Shown: positions 16,413 to 24,869 of the stretch, one piece after another
How the letters are laid out: each line of letters opens with the position of its first letter
How positions within the stretch are numbered: the stretch's first letter is position 1
Assembly: GCF_902726545.1 (NCBI RefSeq)
Contig: NZ_CACVAD010000032.1
Span: forward strand, 1 to 56,113
Direction: 5' to 3'
From: Yersinia artesiana
Lineage (GTDB): Bacteria > Pseudomonadota > Gammaproteobacteria > Enterobacterales > Enterobacteriaceae
Length of the DNA: 56,113 nt
Notes under the pieces: model-generated
What the model was told of the DNA's origin: nothing
What the model saw: the letters and a program-made list of their open reading frames with translations, nothing else
Databases searched by the model: none
Program-made: the position numbers and the translations under genes

Positions 16413-16451
16413 AATGTCGTCAGGCTGACGGCTGCCTGACAATGTTGTCAG
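16413..16451. promoter_or_regulatory. Operator, CusR-type palindrome before the cupin-CMD operon
   Basis: CTGACAATGTTGTCAG at 16436-16451 is a perfect TGACAA-NN-TTGTCA site, with the GTCAGGCTGAC inverted pair just upstream. It lies within the last codons of the histidine kinase gene and about 85 bases before the cupin start, so the operon promoter is embedded in the kinase 3' end. Confidence 0.75.
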
Positions 16452-17895
16452 TTGACGCCGAAAATGCACTTTCAGGTGCTTGCGCCGAGCGCTGGCTTTG
16501 TTCCGCGCAAGGTTCGCCGTCAGTAGATAGTGCAAACGTCAGCCCAAAGGTATTGATGCCGTTCTCGCTACGGGCAAACACATCACCACGATGCATAATC
16601 GCGACGGCGCGTACAATCGACAGCCCCAGACCGTGGTGAGTGTCACTTTTGGTTCGTGAAGAATCCACCCGATAAAAACGCTCAAACAGGCGATGCAAAT
16701 GTGTCGCTGCAATAGGATCACCAGGGTTTGATACTGCAACACTGGCCAGATTGCCACTTTTGCTTAACCGTACTGTAATGGTGCTTTCAGGCGGTGAATG
16801 CCTTGCGCTGTTTTCCAGCAGATTGGCAAGTGAACGGTGAAATAAACGCCGGTCAATGTGAGCAATTACATCGCCTTGTACATCCAGTGAAAGCTGCTTT
16901 TCAGCGAACGAGGGTTCAACATATTCCGCCGTTTTAAGCGTTTCTTCGCGCAGTGAGACGCGTGTTAACTGAGCGGCATGATCACCGGCGTGAGCGTGTG
17001 ACAGGAACAGCATATCGTTAACGATGGACGTCATTCGCTCCAGTTCTTCCAGATTTGAACCCAGCAACTCTTCAAGTTCCTCCGGCGAACGCCGGCGTGA
17101 CAGGCCCAGTTGTGTTTGACCTATCAGATTGGTGAGGGGAGTACGTAATTCATGAGCGACATCGGCGTTAAAGCTCTCAAGCTGCCGCCAGGCGATTTCT
17201 TGGCGCTCAAGTACACCATTGAATGAGGTCGCCAACTGCTGAAGCTCTTGCGGTAATGCGCTGCTATCCAGTCGTTGGCCGTGATCTCCCGGCGCCAGTT
17301 GCTGCGCCTGCTGACTCAATGCGCCTACTGGACGCAGGCCGATGCGGGAAACGGCATAACCCAGTAACGCAACAATAAACACACCTAAGGCAGTAATAAT
17401 AAGCAATGTCTGTGTGAATGCATCCAGCGTGCCCATATAAGGTGTGGAATCGATAGCCACGACATAGCGCAGTGCCGGCCTTTCTCCATTAGCTGGAATC
17501 GTTTTTACCAGCAGAAACAACGAACAAGCTCCCTCGGACGTGCCGGGTAACTTGTTAAAGCCCTCTTTCAGCGCTGACCAGTCGACGCCCACGGGTGGGG
17601 GGCCGCCCACGCTAAAACGGGGGTTGTCACTGACTATCCAATAACGTACCCGTTCCCCCTCTGAACTGGCCAAGACGGTAAATTTATTCGCCAGTGTCGA
17701 CCAGCCCTCAGCCGAGGTTCGCGCAATGATCCATGGACTCATCAATGATTCGCGAAAAAGCAGCTCGTTATGCATCTGCTTTTGCAATGATTCATGTAGT
17801 GAGCTTCTGAGCAGAATGCCGATCGCCGAGACTATCAGTAAGGCGGATAAGGCAAACATTAATGCCAGATGTAGGGATATGGATCGCCTGAACAT
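16420..17895 (-). CDS. Sensor histidine kinase, CusS/HprS-like
   Basis: A 491-residue inner-membrane kinase from ATG 17895, which has AGGAG upstream; a GTG 15 bases earlier overlaps the regulator stop. TM1 is near residues 9-29 and TM2 (LIITALGVFIVALLGYAV) near 165-182, with a periplasmic loop of about 130 residues between. HAMP then leads to the H-box VAHELRTPLTNLI (phosphorylated His 248 in this numbering), the N-box LANLLENSARHSP and the ATP lid THHGLGLSIV. It partners with the response regulator just upstream. Family members sense copper, oxidants or HOCl; the signal here is unproven. Confidence 0.93.
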   Translation of the reverse strand: MFRRSISLHLALMFALSALLIVSAIGILLRSSLHESLQKQMHNELLFRESLMSPWIIARTSAEGWSTLANKFTVLASSEGERVRYWIVSDNPRFSVGGPPPVGVDWSALKEGFNKLPGTSEGACSLFLLVKTIPANGERPALRYVVAIDSTPYMGTLDAFTQTLLIITALGVFIVALLGYAVSRIGLRPVGALSQQAQQLAPGDHGQRLDSSALPQELQQLATSFNGVLERQEIAWRQLESFNADVAHELRTPLTNLIGQTQLGLSRRRSPEELEELLGSNLEELERMTSIVNDMLFLSHAHAGDHAAQLTRVSLREETLKTAEYVEPSFAEKQLSLDVQGDVIAHIDRRLFHRSLANLLENSARHSPPESTITVRLSKSGNLASVAVSNPGDPIAATHLHRLFERFYRVDSSRTKSDTHHGLGLSIVRAVAIMHRGDVFARSENGINTFGLTFALSTDGEPCAEQSQRSAQAPESAFSASTDNIVRQPSA

Positions 17896-17910
17896 GCGTT
17901 TCTCCTGCAC

Positions 17911-18600
17911 TTAATTCAGTGTGTCGGGTCTGACTTCAAGGACATAGCCCATACCACGCACGGTATGCAGTAACTTGACCTCAAATGGCGCATCAATCTT
18001 GGCGCGCAGACGTTTAATCGCAACCTCAACCACGTTGGCGTCGCTGTCAAAATTCATATCCCACACCTGCTCGGCGATCATCATTTTTGACAGGATTTCC
18101 CCCTGGTGACGCGCCAACAGGCTGAGCAAGGAGAATTCTTTTGCTGTTAGCTCCAGTCGGGTTCCGGCTCGAAACACGCGACGAGCCAGCAGATCCAGAT
18201 GCAGATCATGGATCTGTAGCTGTGTGATATCTGCGCCATCTGTCGAGCGGCGACGCACCAGCGCTTGAATACGAGCTACCAGTTCAATTAGTGAAAAAGG
18301 TTTAGGCAGATAATCATCGGCACCAAGACGCAGGCCTTTGACGCGCTCATCCACCGAACCTCGAGCAGAAAGCATCAATACCGGTGTTTGTTTATTGGCA
18401 CGAATGCCCTCCAGCACCCGATAGCCATCCATGCCGGGCAACATGACATCAAGTATTATGGCATCGTAATCATATTCCAGCGCATAATGCAGCCCCTCTG
18501 CACCATCAGCCGATATATCCACGCTAAAACCCGATTCCCCCAGCGCCCGGTTTAAATAGGACGAGGTTTTTTCTTCATCTTCCACTAATAACAGTCGCAT
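17911..18600 (-). CDS. OmpR-family response regulator, CusR/HprR-like
   Basis: A 229-residue regulator with a receiver domain (phosphorylated Asp 51 in [13 protein letters not shown], Lys in DYLPKPFS) and a C-terminal winged helix typical of PhoB/OmpR ([14 protein letters not shown], then [18 protein letters not shown], ending [11 protein letters not shown]). Heavy-metal-type regulators of the CusR, CopR and HprR group share these features. Its promoter region (18671-18755) holds operator-like elements, suggesting autoregulation together with the divergent hydrolase gene. The same type of site is found before three other units in the window, so it likely controls the envelope redox genes. Confidence 0.94.
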   Translation of the reverse strand: MRLLLVEDEEKTSSYLNRALGESGFSVDISADGAEGLHYALEYDYDAIILDVMLPGMDGYRVLEGIRANKQTPVLMLSARGSVDERVKGLRLGADDYLPKPFSLIELVARIQALVRRRSTDGADITQLQIHDLHLDLLARRVFRAGTRLELTAKEFSLLSLLARHQGEILSKMMIAEQVWDMNFDSDANVVEVAIKRLRAKIDAPFEVKLLHTVRGMGYVLEVRPDTLN

Positions 18601-18670
18601 CCACTATCTCCTCTGTTACTTGTCTGCTATACGCGGCCACGCTGATGTTAGCCCACTCACGCCAACATCT

Positions 18671-18755
18671 TGCTGACAACTTCCTGTCATTTCTGTCAGT
18701 TTCGCGCGTCTTGCTAACTGACAAAATTGTTATTTGCCCGTCATGATGTTGTCAG
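18671..18755. promoter_or_regulatory. Shared promoter region with degenerate CusR-type sites
   Basis: Between the response regulator and the secreted hydrolase genes, CTGACAAAATTGTTAT (18719-18734) is a TGACA-N4-TGTTA site with one mismatch. TGACA-N6-TGTCA lies at 18674-18689 followed by TTCTGTCAG, and a TTGTCAG half-site lies at 18749-18755. Several half-sites of the same word in 85 bases suggest cooperative regulation of both divergent genes. Confidence 0.6.
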
Positions 18756-18836
18756 CCCCGTCTCCTTAAGCTAAACCTGCAATATCCACGATAGATGCCC
18801 CACGCATCGGGCTATAACTTATTTCGGGAGATGACC

Positions 18837-19886
18837 ATGAAACTCAACTTGTTAAGTGCAATGCTACTTACGGCAATGGCCGGCATTACTTCAGTTCATG
18901 CCGCAGATTACAAACAGAATCCATTTACTTTGGTATACGACGGTGCCATTACCGAGAATGTTAAGGGCAAGGTTAATATTCACCCGGTGAAATATGATCT
19001 TCATGGCATTCAAATTGCTGCAAATGTCTACACACCGGCTAACTACGATCCAGCCAAAAAATACCCTGCGGTGGTGGTTGCTCATCCTAATGGCGGTGTT
19101 AAAGAGCAGGTTGCCGGATTGTATGCTCAGCGTTTGGCAGAACACGGATACATCACTATCACCGCTGATGCTGCTTATCAGGGAGCCAGTGGTGGTATGC
19201 CGCGCAATGTAGATAAACCCGCCAATCGCATTGAAGATATTCACGGTATGGCTGATTACATTAGCCAGTATCCCGGTGTTGATAGCACCCGCATTGGCTT
19301 GCTGGGTATCTGTGGCGGCGGCGGTTATTCACTGAAAGCCGCCCAGACCGACAAACGGTTTAAAGCATTGGCGACACTGAGTATGTTTGACTCCGGACTG
19401 GTACGCCGTAACGGGTATCAGGATTCCCAGCTTTCCACCATTCAGGAACGCTTGAAGCAAGCCTCGGATGCGCGTGCAAAAGAGGTCGCCACTGGTGAAA
19501 TTACCTATACCGGCGATGCTCAATTAACCGATGAGCAAATTGCCAAACTGCCTTTTGATCTCTATCGCCAGGGCTTTGAGTATTACGGCAAAACCCATGC
19601 ACACCCAAATTCAACCTTCCGCTATACCCTGAGCAGTCTACTTGATTTGATGAGTTTTGATGCGCAAAGCAATATGGACTTAATCAATCAACCGCTGCTG
19701 ATGATGGCGGGCACCAAAGCAGATTCGCTCTATATGACCGAAAGTGCATTCAAAAAGGCCACCGGCACGCAGAATAAAGAGCTGTTCCTGATTGATGGCG
19801 CGACGCATATCGAAACCTATTGGGTACCTCGTTATGTCGATCAGGCGATGAGCAAGCTAGATAATTTCTTTGATAAAAATATTTAA
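18837..19886 (+). CDS. Secreted dienelactone-hydrolase-like enzyme
   Basis: A 349-residue protein from ATG 18837, seven bases after GGGAG; the longer frame lacks a good start. A signal peptide (MKLNLLSAMLLTAMAGITSVHA) leads into a DLH-type alpha/beta hydrolase domain. The nucleophile elbow IGLLGICGGGGYSLKA carries Cys in the G-x-C-x-G position, as in dienelactone hydrolase. The acid appears in LLMMAGTKADSLYM and the His in LIDGATHIETYW. The substrate is probably a small ester or lactone in the periplasm. It diverges from the regulator gene across an operator-rich region. Confidence 0.88.
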   Translation: MKLNLLSAMLLTAMAGITSVHAADYKQNPFTLVYDGAITENVKGKVNIHPVKYDLHGIQIAANVYTPANYDPAKKYPAVVVAHPNGGVKEQVAGLYAQRLAEHGYITITADAAYQGASGGMPRNVDKPANRIEDIHGMADYISQYPGVDSTRIGLLGICGGGGYSLKAAQTDKRFKALATLSMFDSGLVRRNGYQDSQLSTIQERLKQASDARAKEVATGEITYTGDAQLTDEQIAKLPFDLYRQGFEYYGKTHAHPNSTFRYTLSSLLDLMSFDAQSNMDLINQPLLMMAGTKADSLYMTESAFKKATGTQNKELFLIDGATHIETYWVPRYVDQAMSKLDNFFDKNI

Positions 19887-19887
19887 C

Positions 19888-21099
19888 TCAGCGTTTTGTC
19901 ATCCCGGTGGTCAGTGCTATCAATGCACTGGCCACTGTAAATACGGCAATTATCCAGCCCATTGTCCAGGGGGTCCCATCGCTAAGCAGTGCCAGAAGCA
20001 AGGAAGAGATAATACCACTTCCGTATTGCAACGAACCCATCAGTGCTGAAGCCGAACCGGCAACATCTGGCACCGCATCCAATGCGGCGGCAGTGGAGGT
20101 TGCTGCAATTATTCCGTTCATGGAAAAGAAGATAAACACCGTCCCTACAATCAGGCTAATTCCGCCGATGCTTAATCCGGTAGCAACAGCGAGTACCACT
20201 GCGGCGAGGGTGGCGACAGAGATAGCGAACTTGAGTAAAGATTCAAGCGGATATCGATGCACCATGCGTCTGTTTACCATGCTAACTGCCATCAACCCGA
20301 CGATATTCAGCGCAAATAGCCAGCCGTAATGTTGTGGATCGACACCAAAGTAAGTGATGTAGACAAAAGGGGATCCGGTAATAAATGCATAGGCCGCAAC
20401 ATAGTAGAACGTCAGGCATAACGTGAAACGCATGAACTTTGCATTAGTCAGTAATCTGTAATAGTTATGAAAAGCACTGGATAAAGAGGCTTTAACCCGT
20501 TTTTCTTCAGGTAATGTTTCTGTTAACCATCGTAATGAGATAAGCATTAACACACCGATGATTGCCAGTAGCCAAAAAATAGCATGCCACGATGTATTTT
20601 TAATCATTTGCCCGCCAAGCAGAGGCCCGGCAATCGGTGCGATAGCCATAATAATCATCAGGGTAGAGAGCATCTGAGCTGCACGGGTACGGCTAAACAG
20701 ATCGCGGATCATCGCTCGTGCCAGCATAGGCCCCGTACAAGCTCCCAGAGCCTGAAATACCCGCGAGAAAACAATCTGCCCGATATTCGTTGATAAGGCA
20801 CAACCCAGAGAACCGATGATGAACAAGATCATACCAATGACCAGGGGTAAGCGCCGCCCCAGGTGGTCGCTAATCGGTCCCCAGATCAATTGAGCGATAC
20901 AAAAGCCAATTAAAAAACCAGTGATAGTCAGTTCTGCATCGCCCTGTAACTCTTTCGCCATAACGGGCATGGCGGGTAAATAGATATCGGTAGATAGGGA
21001 AGTAAACGCCATCAATGCACTAAGTATTACGACAAAAAGCAGTCCTGTCGTTTTAGCTGAACTTGCCTGAGAATTGAGCATAGCCATCCGTCTAAGCAT
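19888..21099 (-). CDS. Bcr/CflA-type multidrug exporter (MFS)
   Basis: A 403-residue membrane protein with about 12 helices. The conserved loop motif GPISDHLGRRLPLVIG between helices 2 and 3 and the early STDIYLPAMPVMAKEL are the signature of the Bcr/CflA drug:proton antiporter group. It converges on the secreted hydrolase gene, with one base between the stops. The start is uncertain: ATG codons at 21099, 21087 and 21081 are all in frame and none has a strong ribosome binding site. Its substrates cannot be read from sequence. Confidence 0.92.
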   Translation of the reverse strand: MLRRMAMLNSQASSAKTTGLLFVVILSALMAFTSLSTDIYLPAMPVMAKELQGDAELTITGFLIGFCIAQLIWGPISDHLGRRLPLVIGMILFIIGSLGCALSTNIGQIVFSRVFQALGACTGPMLARAMIRDLFSRTRAAQMLSTLMIIMAIAPIAGPLLGGQMIKNTSWHAIFWLLAIIGVLMLISLRWLTETLPEEKRVKASLSSAFHNYYRLLTNAKFMRFTLCLTFYYVAAYAFITGSPFVYITYFGVDPQHYGWLFALNIVGLMAVSMVNRRMVHRYPLESLLKFAISVATLAAVVLAVATGLSIGGISLIVGTVFIFFSMNGIIAATSTAAALDAVPDVAGSASALMGSLQYGSGIISSLLLALLSDGTPWTMGWIIAVFTVASALIALTTGMTKR

Positions 21100-21244
21100 A
21101 AGTAATACAGCTTATGTTATCGGGATTATGTCCATTGATAATGGTGTTTAGCGGGATAAGTGCTATGAGCCATGCTCATGAATAATAACTTCATAATTGA
21201 TCGATGGTGACGATCAATAAATTAAAAATGATAAGTTTTAACTA

Positions 21245-21271
21245 TTATGTTTTTTTCTTGTGGGCCGATTT
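21245..21271 (+). promoter_or_regulatory. Sigma-28 (FliA) promoter for the first chemoreceptor
   Basis: TTATGTTT at 21245-21252, an 11-base spacer, then GCCGATTT at 21264-21271 fits the FliA consensus TAAAGTTT-N11-GCCGATAA with a few changes. It ends 28 bases before the chemoreceptor start codon. Confidence 0.65.
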
Positions 21272-21298
21272 ATATAAAGCATACAAGGAGAAAGTAAG

Positions 21299-22873
21299 AT
21301 GCTAAATAGTTTTAAAGTTGTTAATGGTTTGATTGTTTTATTGATAGTATTTTGTTTGCTCCAACTCAGTACCGTTGCCGTATTTTTTCCGATATTGAGT
21401 AACGACAGAGAAAATTTTGTTAATCAGCAAGAGATCAGCAATCAACGAACTGAATTGACGGGTGCTTGGGCCTATTTGCTTCGGACTCGTCTTCAGGCTA
21501 ACAGAGCGATACTCAGCTATCTTATGGAAGATAGCAGCACAGCGGAAGGCCGGAAAGAGTTCAATGAACAATTGGCAGCGGCAAAAGAACGCTTTAGTGA
21601 TGCCAAAAAATATTGGGCTACCTATGAATCTATCCCTCATCATAATGAGTTGCTTTTTCAGGAACTAAAGAATAATTACAGCATGTTGGATAATGCACTG
21701 ACTGAACTCATTAAATTTATCGATACGGGTAATACTCAGGCAGCATATGAACTGCAAGTCCAGAAAAGTCAGGTTGATTTTGAAAAGGCATATAACCTCG
21801 TCATTGCAGATATGAATACTTTTAATCAGCAGGTGATTAACCACAGTCTGCAATCTTATAATTTGGCCATCTGGGCCAGTGTCGGCGTGCTGGTTATTCT
21901 CCTGTTGGTGGTTATTGGCGCGTGGTCAGGAGTTCGCTTTACACTGATCTCTCCGCTGAATAAGATTGCCGCGAGTATCCGTCATATTTCCAGTGGCGAT
22001 TTGGCGCAGAATATTGATGTGCATGGCACCAATGAAATGGGGCAGTTGGCAGTATTACTGCGCAGTATGCAGGATCGTCTGGGGCAGACTGTAGATGAAA
22101 TTCGTACGCGCGCGGATGTTATTTTAACCGGAGCCAGTGAAATTTCCGCCAATAATAATGATCTCTCCTCGCGCACAGAACAACAGGCCGCGGCATTGGA
22201 AGAAACGGCGGCCAGCATGGAAGAGCTGACTGCGACCGTCAAACAGAATGCAGAAAATGCCTCTCAGGCCAGCTTGTTGGCATTAAATACCTCTAAAACG
22301 GCACAACGTGGCGGCAGCGTCATGGATGAGGTGGTGCATACCATGAGCGAAATAGCCGAGGGTTCGCGGCAGATTACGCATATCACCAATGTTATCGACA
22401 GTATCGCTTTTCAAACCAACATCCTGGCATTGAATGCTGCGGTTGAAGCTGCCCGTGCCGGTGAACAAGGGCGGGGATTTGCCGTGGTCGCCAGTGAAGT
22501 CCGTAACCTGGCACAACGCAGTGCAGAGGCCGCGAAGGATATCAAAAAACTCATTGAAGATTCGGCACAAAAAGTCAACGTTGGCTCAGGTTTAGTCACC
22601 AATGCTGGCGAAACCATGGCGGAAATTGTGGATGCGGTAACGCGAGTGACCGCTATTATGAGTGAAATAGCTTCTGCATCTGACGAGCAAAGTCGTGGCA
22701 TTGTGCAGGTGGGAATGGCGGTGACGGAAATGGATCAGGTCACTCAGCAAAATGCTGCGCAGGTTGAAGAGTCGGCTGCTGCTGCTGCTGTCTTGGAATC
22801 ACAAGCCGGTAATTTGACTGAAGCTGTCTCTATTTTTCGTATTAAGCCCAACACCAGCACAGTACTGAACTAG
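21299..22873 (+). CDS. Methyl-accepting chemotaxis protein 1
   Basis: A 524-residue transmembrane receptor: TM1 near 10-31, a periplasmic ligand-binding bundle of about 155 residues, TM2 near 190-212 (LAIWASVGVLVILLLVVIGA), a HAMP segment (LISPLNKIAASIRHISSGDL), and a signalling tip with [20 protein letters not shown]. The C-terminus (NTSTVLN) lacks a CheR/CheB tethering pentapeptide. The start ATG 21299 has AAGGAG upstream and sits just after a FliA promoter. A terminator follows at 22957-22989. The ligand cannot be predicted. Confidence 0.95.
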   Translation: MLNSFKVVNGLIVLLIVFCLLQLSTVAVFFPILSNDRENFVNQQEISNQRTELTGAWAYLLRTRLQANRAILSYLMEDSSTAEGRKEFNEQLAAAKERFSDAKKYWATYESIPHHNELLFQELKNNYSMLDNALTELIKFIDTGNTQAAYELQVQKSQVDFEKAYNLVIADMNTFNQQVINHSLQSYNLAIWASVGVLVILLLVVIGAWSGVRFTLISPLNKIAASIRHISSGDLAQNIDVHGTNEMGQLAVLLRSMQDRLGQTVDEIRTRADVILTGASEISANNNDLSSRTEQQAAALEETAASMEELTATVKQNAENASQASLLALNTSKTAQRGGSVMDEVVHTMSEIAEGSRQITHITNVIDSIAFQTNILALNAAVEAARAGEQGRGFAVVASEVRNLAQRSAEAAKDIKKLIEDSAQKVNVGSGLVTNAGETMAEIVDAVTRVTAIMSEIASASDEQSRGIVQVGMAVTEMDQVTQQNAAQVEESAAAAAVLESQAGNLTEAVSIFRIKPNTSTVLN

Positions 22874-22956
22874 ATAAGAAGGTAAAAGAGTGGCTTTGTG
22901 TTGAGTAAAAGAACAGCCACAAAACCTTTCCATGCTCTTATTTAAAATAAGACGCC

Positions 22957-22989
22957 AAAAACACCGTTAATCTTAACAACGGTGTTTTT
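22957..22989 (+). terminator. Terminator after chemoreceptor 1
   Basis: AAAAACACCGTT pairs with AACGGTGTTTTT around a nine-base loop and ends in a T-run. It lies about 85 bases after the chemoreceptor stop. Confidence 0.85.
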
Positions 22990-23062
22990 ATATTAGTTAG
23001 ATGTTGTGACTAATCATGGCGTCACTTGAAAATAAACCCTGCCAGGAAGTTTAGCCTGTATT

Positions 23063-24649
23063 ATGAATAATATTCCTTTATTAAAAGCGGTTAAAATTAT
23101 TATGTCATTACTACTGGTAATGATGATTTTATTTGCTGCACATGACATATACTCATCCAATCAAGGTCATGAACAAACGTTATTTGCAGAAAAAACAAAA
23201 TTACAAAGAGACGAAATTGATGAACTTAACTATAACGTCGCCATCATCCGTGGGATGTTTAATGAACAGGCTTTGAACGGAGCATTAAATAAACCAATAA
23301 ATGATGAGTGGGTTAAATATATTCAAGAGTTAATTACGGCATCAAGAAAATTACTCATATCTTATAACAATACAGTTAAAAACAATAACATCTATGATGC
23401 TGTTTCTATCGAGATTCATAAGGATATTTCTTATGTCCTGGATTACTACGATAATGCAATAAATGACGTTATTGCAGGAACATATAGAAATGACCAGGAA
23501 AACCGTATGGGAGATATTTTTAAAAAAATTGGCGACGATGTTAAAGAATTTTCCGCAATAAATTCTAATGCCTATAATAATGTGCTTGCCGCTGCGGAAA
23601 GTGTGAAGTCACAATCTTATGTTATTGCTATGATGCTGTTATCACTCTATCTGTTAATTATGTTAATGGCTGGAGTCTGGTTTAACAAAAATATCATCCT
23701 CAAAATCAGGCTTGCTTGTGATATTTTTGACAAAATAAGCAAAGGGGATTTGACCTCCAAGATTTTATACAAAAGTAAAAATGAGATAGGTCTTCTATTT
23801 ACTCGTCTGGAAGATATGCAGATAGCACTGAAACAGACCATCTCTGTGGTAAAAGAGAGCACTGTTATTATTACACATGGCTCGACAGAAATTGCTGACG
23901 CTAATTTCAATTTATCTTCTCGCATTGAACAACAGGCCGGTGCACTACAGGAAACCGCCGCCAGTATGGAGGAAATAAAAACCACTGTTGCCAGCAATGC
24001 CCAAAATGCACAACAGACTAACCAGCTATCCCATACTGCGAGTGAGGCTGCCAGAAACGGTGCTGATATTATGCATAATGTTGTCTCCACCATGACAAGT
24101 ATTGAAGAGAGCGCCAAAAAAATTGCAGAAATTACCAGCGTTATTAACAGTATTGCCAGTCAGACTAATATTCTGGCACTGAATGCAGCAGTAGAAGCAG
24201 CGCGGGCCGGTGAGCAAGGTCGCGGGTTTGCCGTTGTTGCCTCTGAAGTGAGAAATTTGGCCTCGCGCAGCAGCAATGCCGCCAGAGAAATTCATGTATT
24301 GATCAATGATGCGGTTGGCAATATTTCACACGGCTCTAAACTGGTGGCTAATGCCGGTGACAGCATGAATGAAATTGTCCATTCCATCACTAATGTCAGT
24401 GATATTATGCAGGAAATTGCCGTTGCTTCCGAACAACAAAGTGCAGGTATCAATCTGATTACTGTCGCCATTAACCAGTTAGATAACATGACACAGCAAA
24501 ATACTTTATTGGTAGAGGAATCAGCTCGAAATACGCGAACACTTAATAATCAAGCGAAAGAACTGTCAGCGACGGTTGCGGTGTTCCAGATAGACGATAA
24601 TGCAGAGAGTCCGAAAACATCCGTATCTGCTTTGGCAGTCCCTGCTTAA
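23063..24649 (+). CDS. Methyl-accepting chemotaxis protein 2
   Basis: A 528-residue receptor with TM1 near 8-27, a periplasmic domain rich in Asn and Lys, TM2 near 192-212 (VIAMMLLSLYLLIMLMAGVW), HAMP, and a signalling domain ([26 protein letters not shown]). Its periplasmic domain is AT-rich and unlike that of receptor 1, while the signalling half is closely alike, so the sensory part has diverged or was exchanged. There is no tethering pentapeptide (it ends ALAVPA). No clear FliA promoter was seen upstream. A GC-rich hairpin (24676-24705) lies downstream, before srfC. Confidence 0.94.
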   Translation: MNNIPLLKAVKIIMSLLLVMMILFAAHDIYSSNQGHEQTLFAEKTKLQRDEIDELNYNVAIIRGMFNEQALNGALNKPINDEWVKYIQELITASRKLLISYNNTVKNNNIYDAVSIEIHKDISYVLDYYDNAINDVIAGTYRNDQENRMGDIFKKIGDDVKEFSAINSNAYNNVLAAAESVKSQSYVIAMMLLSLYLLIMLMAGVWFNKNIILKIRLACDIFDKISKGDLTSKILYKSKNEIGLLFTRLEDMQIALKQTISVVKESTVIITHGSTEIADANFNLSSRIEQQAGALQETAASMEEIKTTVASNAQNAQQTNQLSHTASEAARNGADIMHNVVSTMTSIEESAKKIAEITSVINSIASQTNILALNAAVEAARAGEQGRGFAVVASEVRNLASRSSNAAREIHVLINDAVGNISHGSKLVANAGDSMNEIVHSITNVSDIMQEIAVASEQQSAGINLITVAINQLDNMTQQNTLLVEESARNTRTLNNQAKELSATVAVFQIDDNAESPKTSVSALAVPA

Positions 24650-24675
24650 ATATTAAATGTCTTATCTACTCTGAG

Positions 24676-24705
24676 CACACATCTGCTGGTAACAGCAGGT
24701 GTGTG
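24676..24705 (+). terminator. Hairpin between chemoreceptor 2 and srfC (weak terminator)
   Basis: CACACATCTGCTG pairs with CAGCAGGTGTGTG around GTAA, with one G-U pair. There is no T-run, so termination may be weak or factor-dependent. It sits between converging genes. Confidence 0.5.
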
Positions 24706-24869
24706 GTTCATGACAAAGCGATCGATAACTCAGTGAGTGAAGGATTTACCGTACCTAGATATAAGGGCACTCCAGTGGCTTGTGGCACTTGTATTTAAAA
24801 CTAAGAGTGATCCCAACAGCACCTTTCCCCTTCATTCCACTTTGTCGGAATATATTTAGTTTTATCGCA